64,000 nucleotides of DNA. Origin: JAFDBW01 sp963723355 (GTDB taxonomy: Bacteria; Desulfobacterota; Desulfuromonadia; Desulfuromonadales; BM103). Location: positions 1 through 64,000 of the forward strand of contig CAVRQQ010000016.1 in NCBI GenBank assembly GCA_963723355.1. The letters are read 5' to 3'. The translations under genes and the position numbers were made by a program. Positions within the stretch are counted from its first letter, which is position 1; the number at the start of each line of letters is the position of its first letter. Shown in pieces: positions 63,118-64,000 of the stretch. The notes beneath the pieces are model-generated. The model was not told the origin of the DNA. It saw nothing but the letters and a program-made list of their open reading frames with translations, and did no database searches.

Positions 63118-64000
63118 ATGAGTAAAAAAGGAACCGTCAAAAAAGCTGTGCTCGCCTATTCCGGCGGGCTTGATACATCGATCATTCTCAAGTGGCTGAT
63201 CGAGGAATATGATTGTGAAGTGGTCGCCTATTCAGCCGACCTCGGCCAGGGTGAAGAACTCGATGGCATCCCCGAAAAAGCCAAGAACACCGGTGCCAGC
63301 GCGTGCCACATCCTCGACTTGCGCGAGGAGTTCGTCCGTGACTTCGTTTTCCCGATGTTCCGCGCCAACGCTATTTATGAGGGTCGTTATTTCCTCGGCA
63401 CTTCGATTGCCCGGCCGTTGATTGCCAAGGCCCAGATGGATGTGGTCAAACTGGAAGGAGCCGACGCGGTCTCCCACGGCGCAACCGGCAAAGGCAATGA
63501 CCAGGTACGCTTCGAACTCGCTTATTACCACTTCGACCCTTCGGTCACGGTCATCGCCCCCTGGCGTGAGTGGAGCCTGAACAGCCGAACCGCACTGGAA
63601 GAGTATGCCAGGAAACATGGCATCCCGGTGCCAACCAGCAAGAAATTCCCCTGGAGCTCGGATCGCAACCTCCTGCACATCTCCTTTGAAGGTGATGTAT
63701 TGGAAAACCCGTGGGCCGAAGCCCCGGAAGAGATGTACGTACTCACGGTGCGACCGGAAGATGCCCCGGACCAACCGGAATACGTTGAGGTCGAATTCGA
63801 GATGGGCAACGCCGTGGCGGTCAACGGCGAACGGCTCTCGCCGGCCAATCTTCTGGCCAAGCTCAATGAACTGGGCGGTAAACATGGCATAGGTCGTGTC
63901 GACCTGATGGAAAACCGCTTCGTCGGCATGAAGAGCCGCGGTGTCTATGAAACTCCGGGGGGCACGATCCTCGAGGAAGCACACCGTGCCGTCGAATCGA
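63118..64000 (+). CDS. argG: Argininosuccinate synthase, 3' end beyond the window
   Basis: Condenses citrulline and aspartate with ATP. It starts at ATG 63118 after AAGGAGATCCTCTCAA. The first 294 residues are present, with the N-type ATP-pyrophosphatase P-loop AVLAYSGGLDTSIILKWLIE, SADLGQGEELDGI, the citrulline/aspartate-binding SHGATGKGNDQVRFELAYYH and FPWSSDRNLLHISFEGDVLE. Open to the right edge. Confidence 0.97.
   Translation, partial: MSKKGTVKKAVLAYSGGLDTSIILKWLIEEYDCEVVAYSADLGQGEELDGIPEKAKNTGASACHILDLREEFVRDFVFPMFRANAIYEGRYFLGTSIARPLIAKAQMDVVKLEGADAVSHGATGKGNDQVRFELAYYHFDPSVTVIAPWREWSLNSRTALEEYARKHGIPVPTSKKFPWSSDRNLLHISFEGDVLENPWAEAPEEMYVLTVRPEDAPDQPEYVEVEFEMGNAVAVNGERLSPANLLAKLNELGGKHGIGRVDLMENRFVGMKSRGVYETPGGTILEEAHRAVES

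Overview
The window looks like a chromosomal segment of a Desulfuromonadales/Geobacterales-type bacterium (Desulfuromonas, Geobacter, Pelobacter relatives). Supporting signs are small c-type cytochromes with CxxCH motifs, an oxygen-independent class III ribonucleotide reductase, a GEMM-type (c-di-GMP/cGAMP) riboswitch, the LarB/LarC nickel-cofactor genes, and a core run pgpA-cinA-thpR-recA-pilT-recX-alaS followed by hslVU and an arginine operon. This placement is inferred from gene content; no 16S rRNA or tRNA gene was found.

Layout. 0-3.6 kb: nrdG, a stand-alone glycyl-radical domain and nrdD on the minus strand behind two NrdR boxes, then nikR. 4-5.8 kb: three small exported cytochromes. 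5.9-9.3 kb: an RlmL-type methyltransferase, rpsU and a phospholipase-D lipoprotein. 9.6-13.1 kb: the N-degron set clpS-clpA-aat (minus). 13.3-23.6 kb: a GGDEF/EAL protein with a degraded EAL site, a CigR-like/TM2/Dabb/class II aldolase run, rmuC, tmcAL, a riboswitch-controlled small membrane protein, guaC and sfsA. 23.6-37.9 kb: an AT-richer accessory region with glnA, a LuxR-type regulator, periplasmic redox and copper proteins (double rhodanese, pentaheme lipoprotein, SCO1, PCuAC, DsrE), an ADP-ribosylglycohydrolase-like protein and a DUF1846 protein. This region is littered with six same-orientation copies of a short repeat, repeated terminator palindromes and two candidate small RNAs. 38.3-43.3 kb: RNase J, UppP, FtsK. 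43.5-43.9 kb: a MITE-like element. 44.2-64 kb: larB-larC-pgpA-cinA, a PAS-GAF sensor kinase, thpR, recA, pilT, recX, alaS, a receiver-kinase, hslV-hslU, argB-argD-argF, an RDD protein and the start of argG.

A striking feature is that six conserved genes (nrdG, aat, larB, cinA twice, thpR, argD) are each broken by exactly one extra base. Every case is a +1 insertion and both halves are otherwise intact. This points to sequence or assembly error more than to decay, so these genes are annotated across their full span with the break marked.

The most interesting items are the class III ribonucleotide reductase whose glycyl-radical loop is a separate 46-residue protein; the small-RNA candidate at 36.1 kb; the repeat family of the accessory region; the 360-bp inverted-repeat element at 43.5 kb; and the riboswitch/terminator at 21.3 kb. 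No CRISPR array, intact insertion sequence, prophage or clear new defence system was seen.
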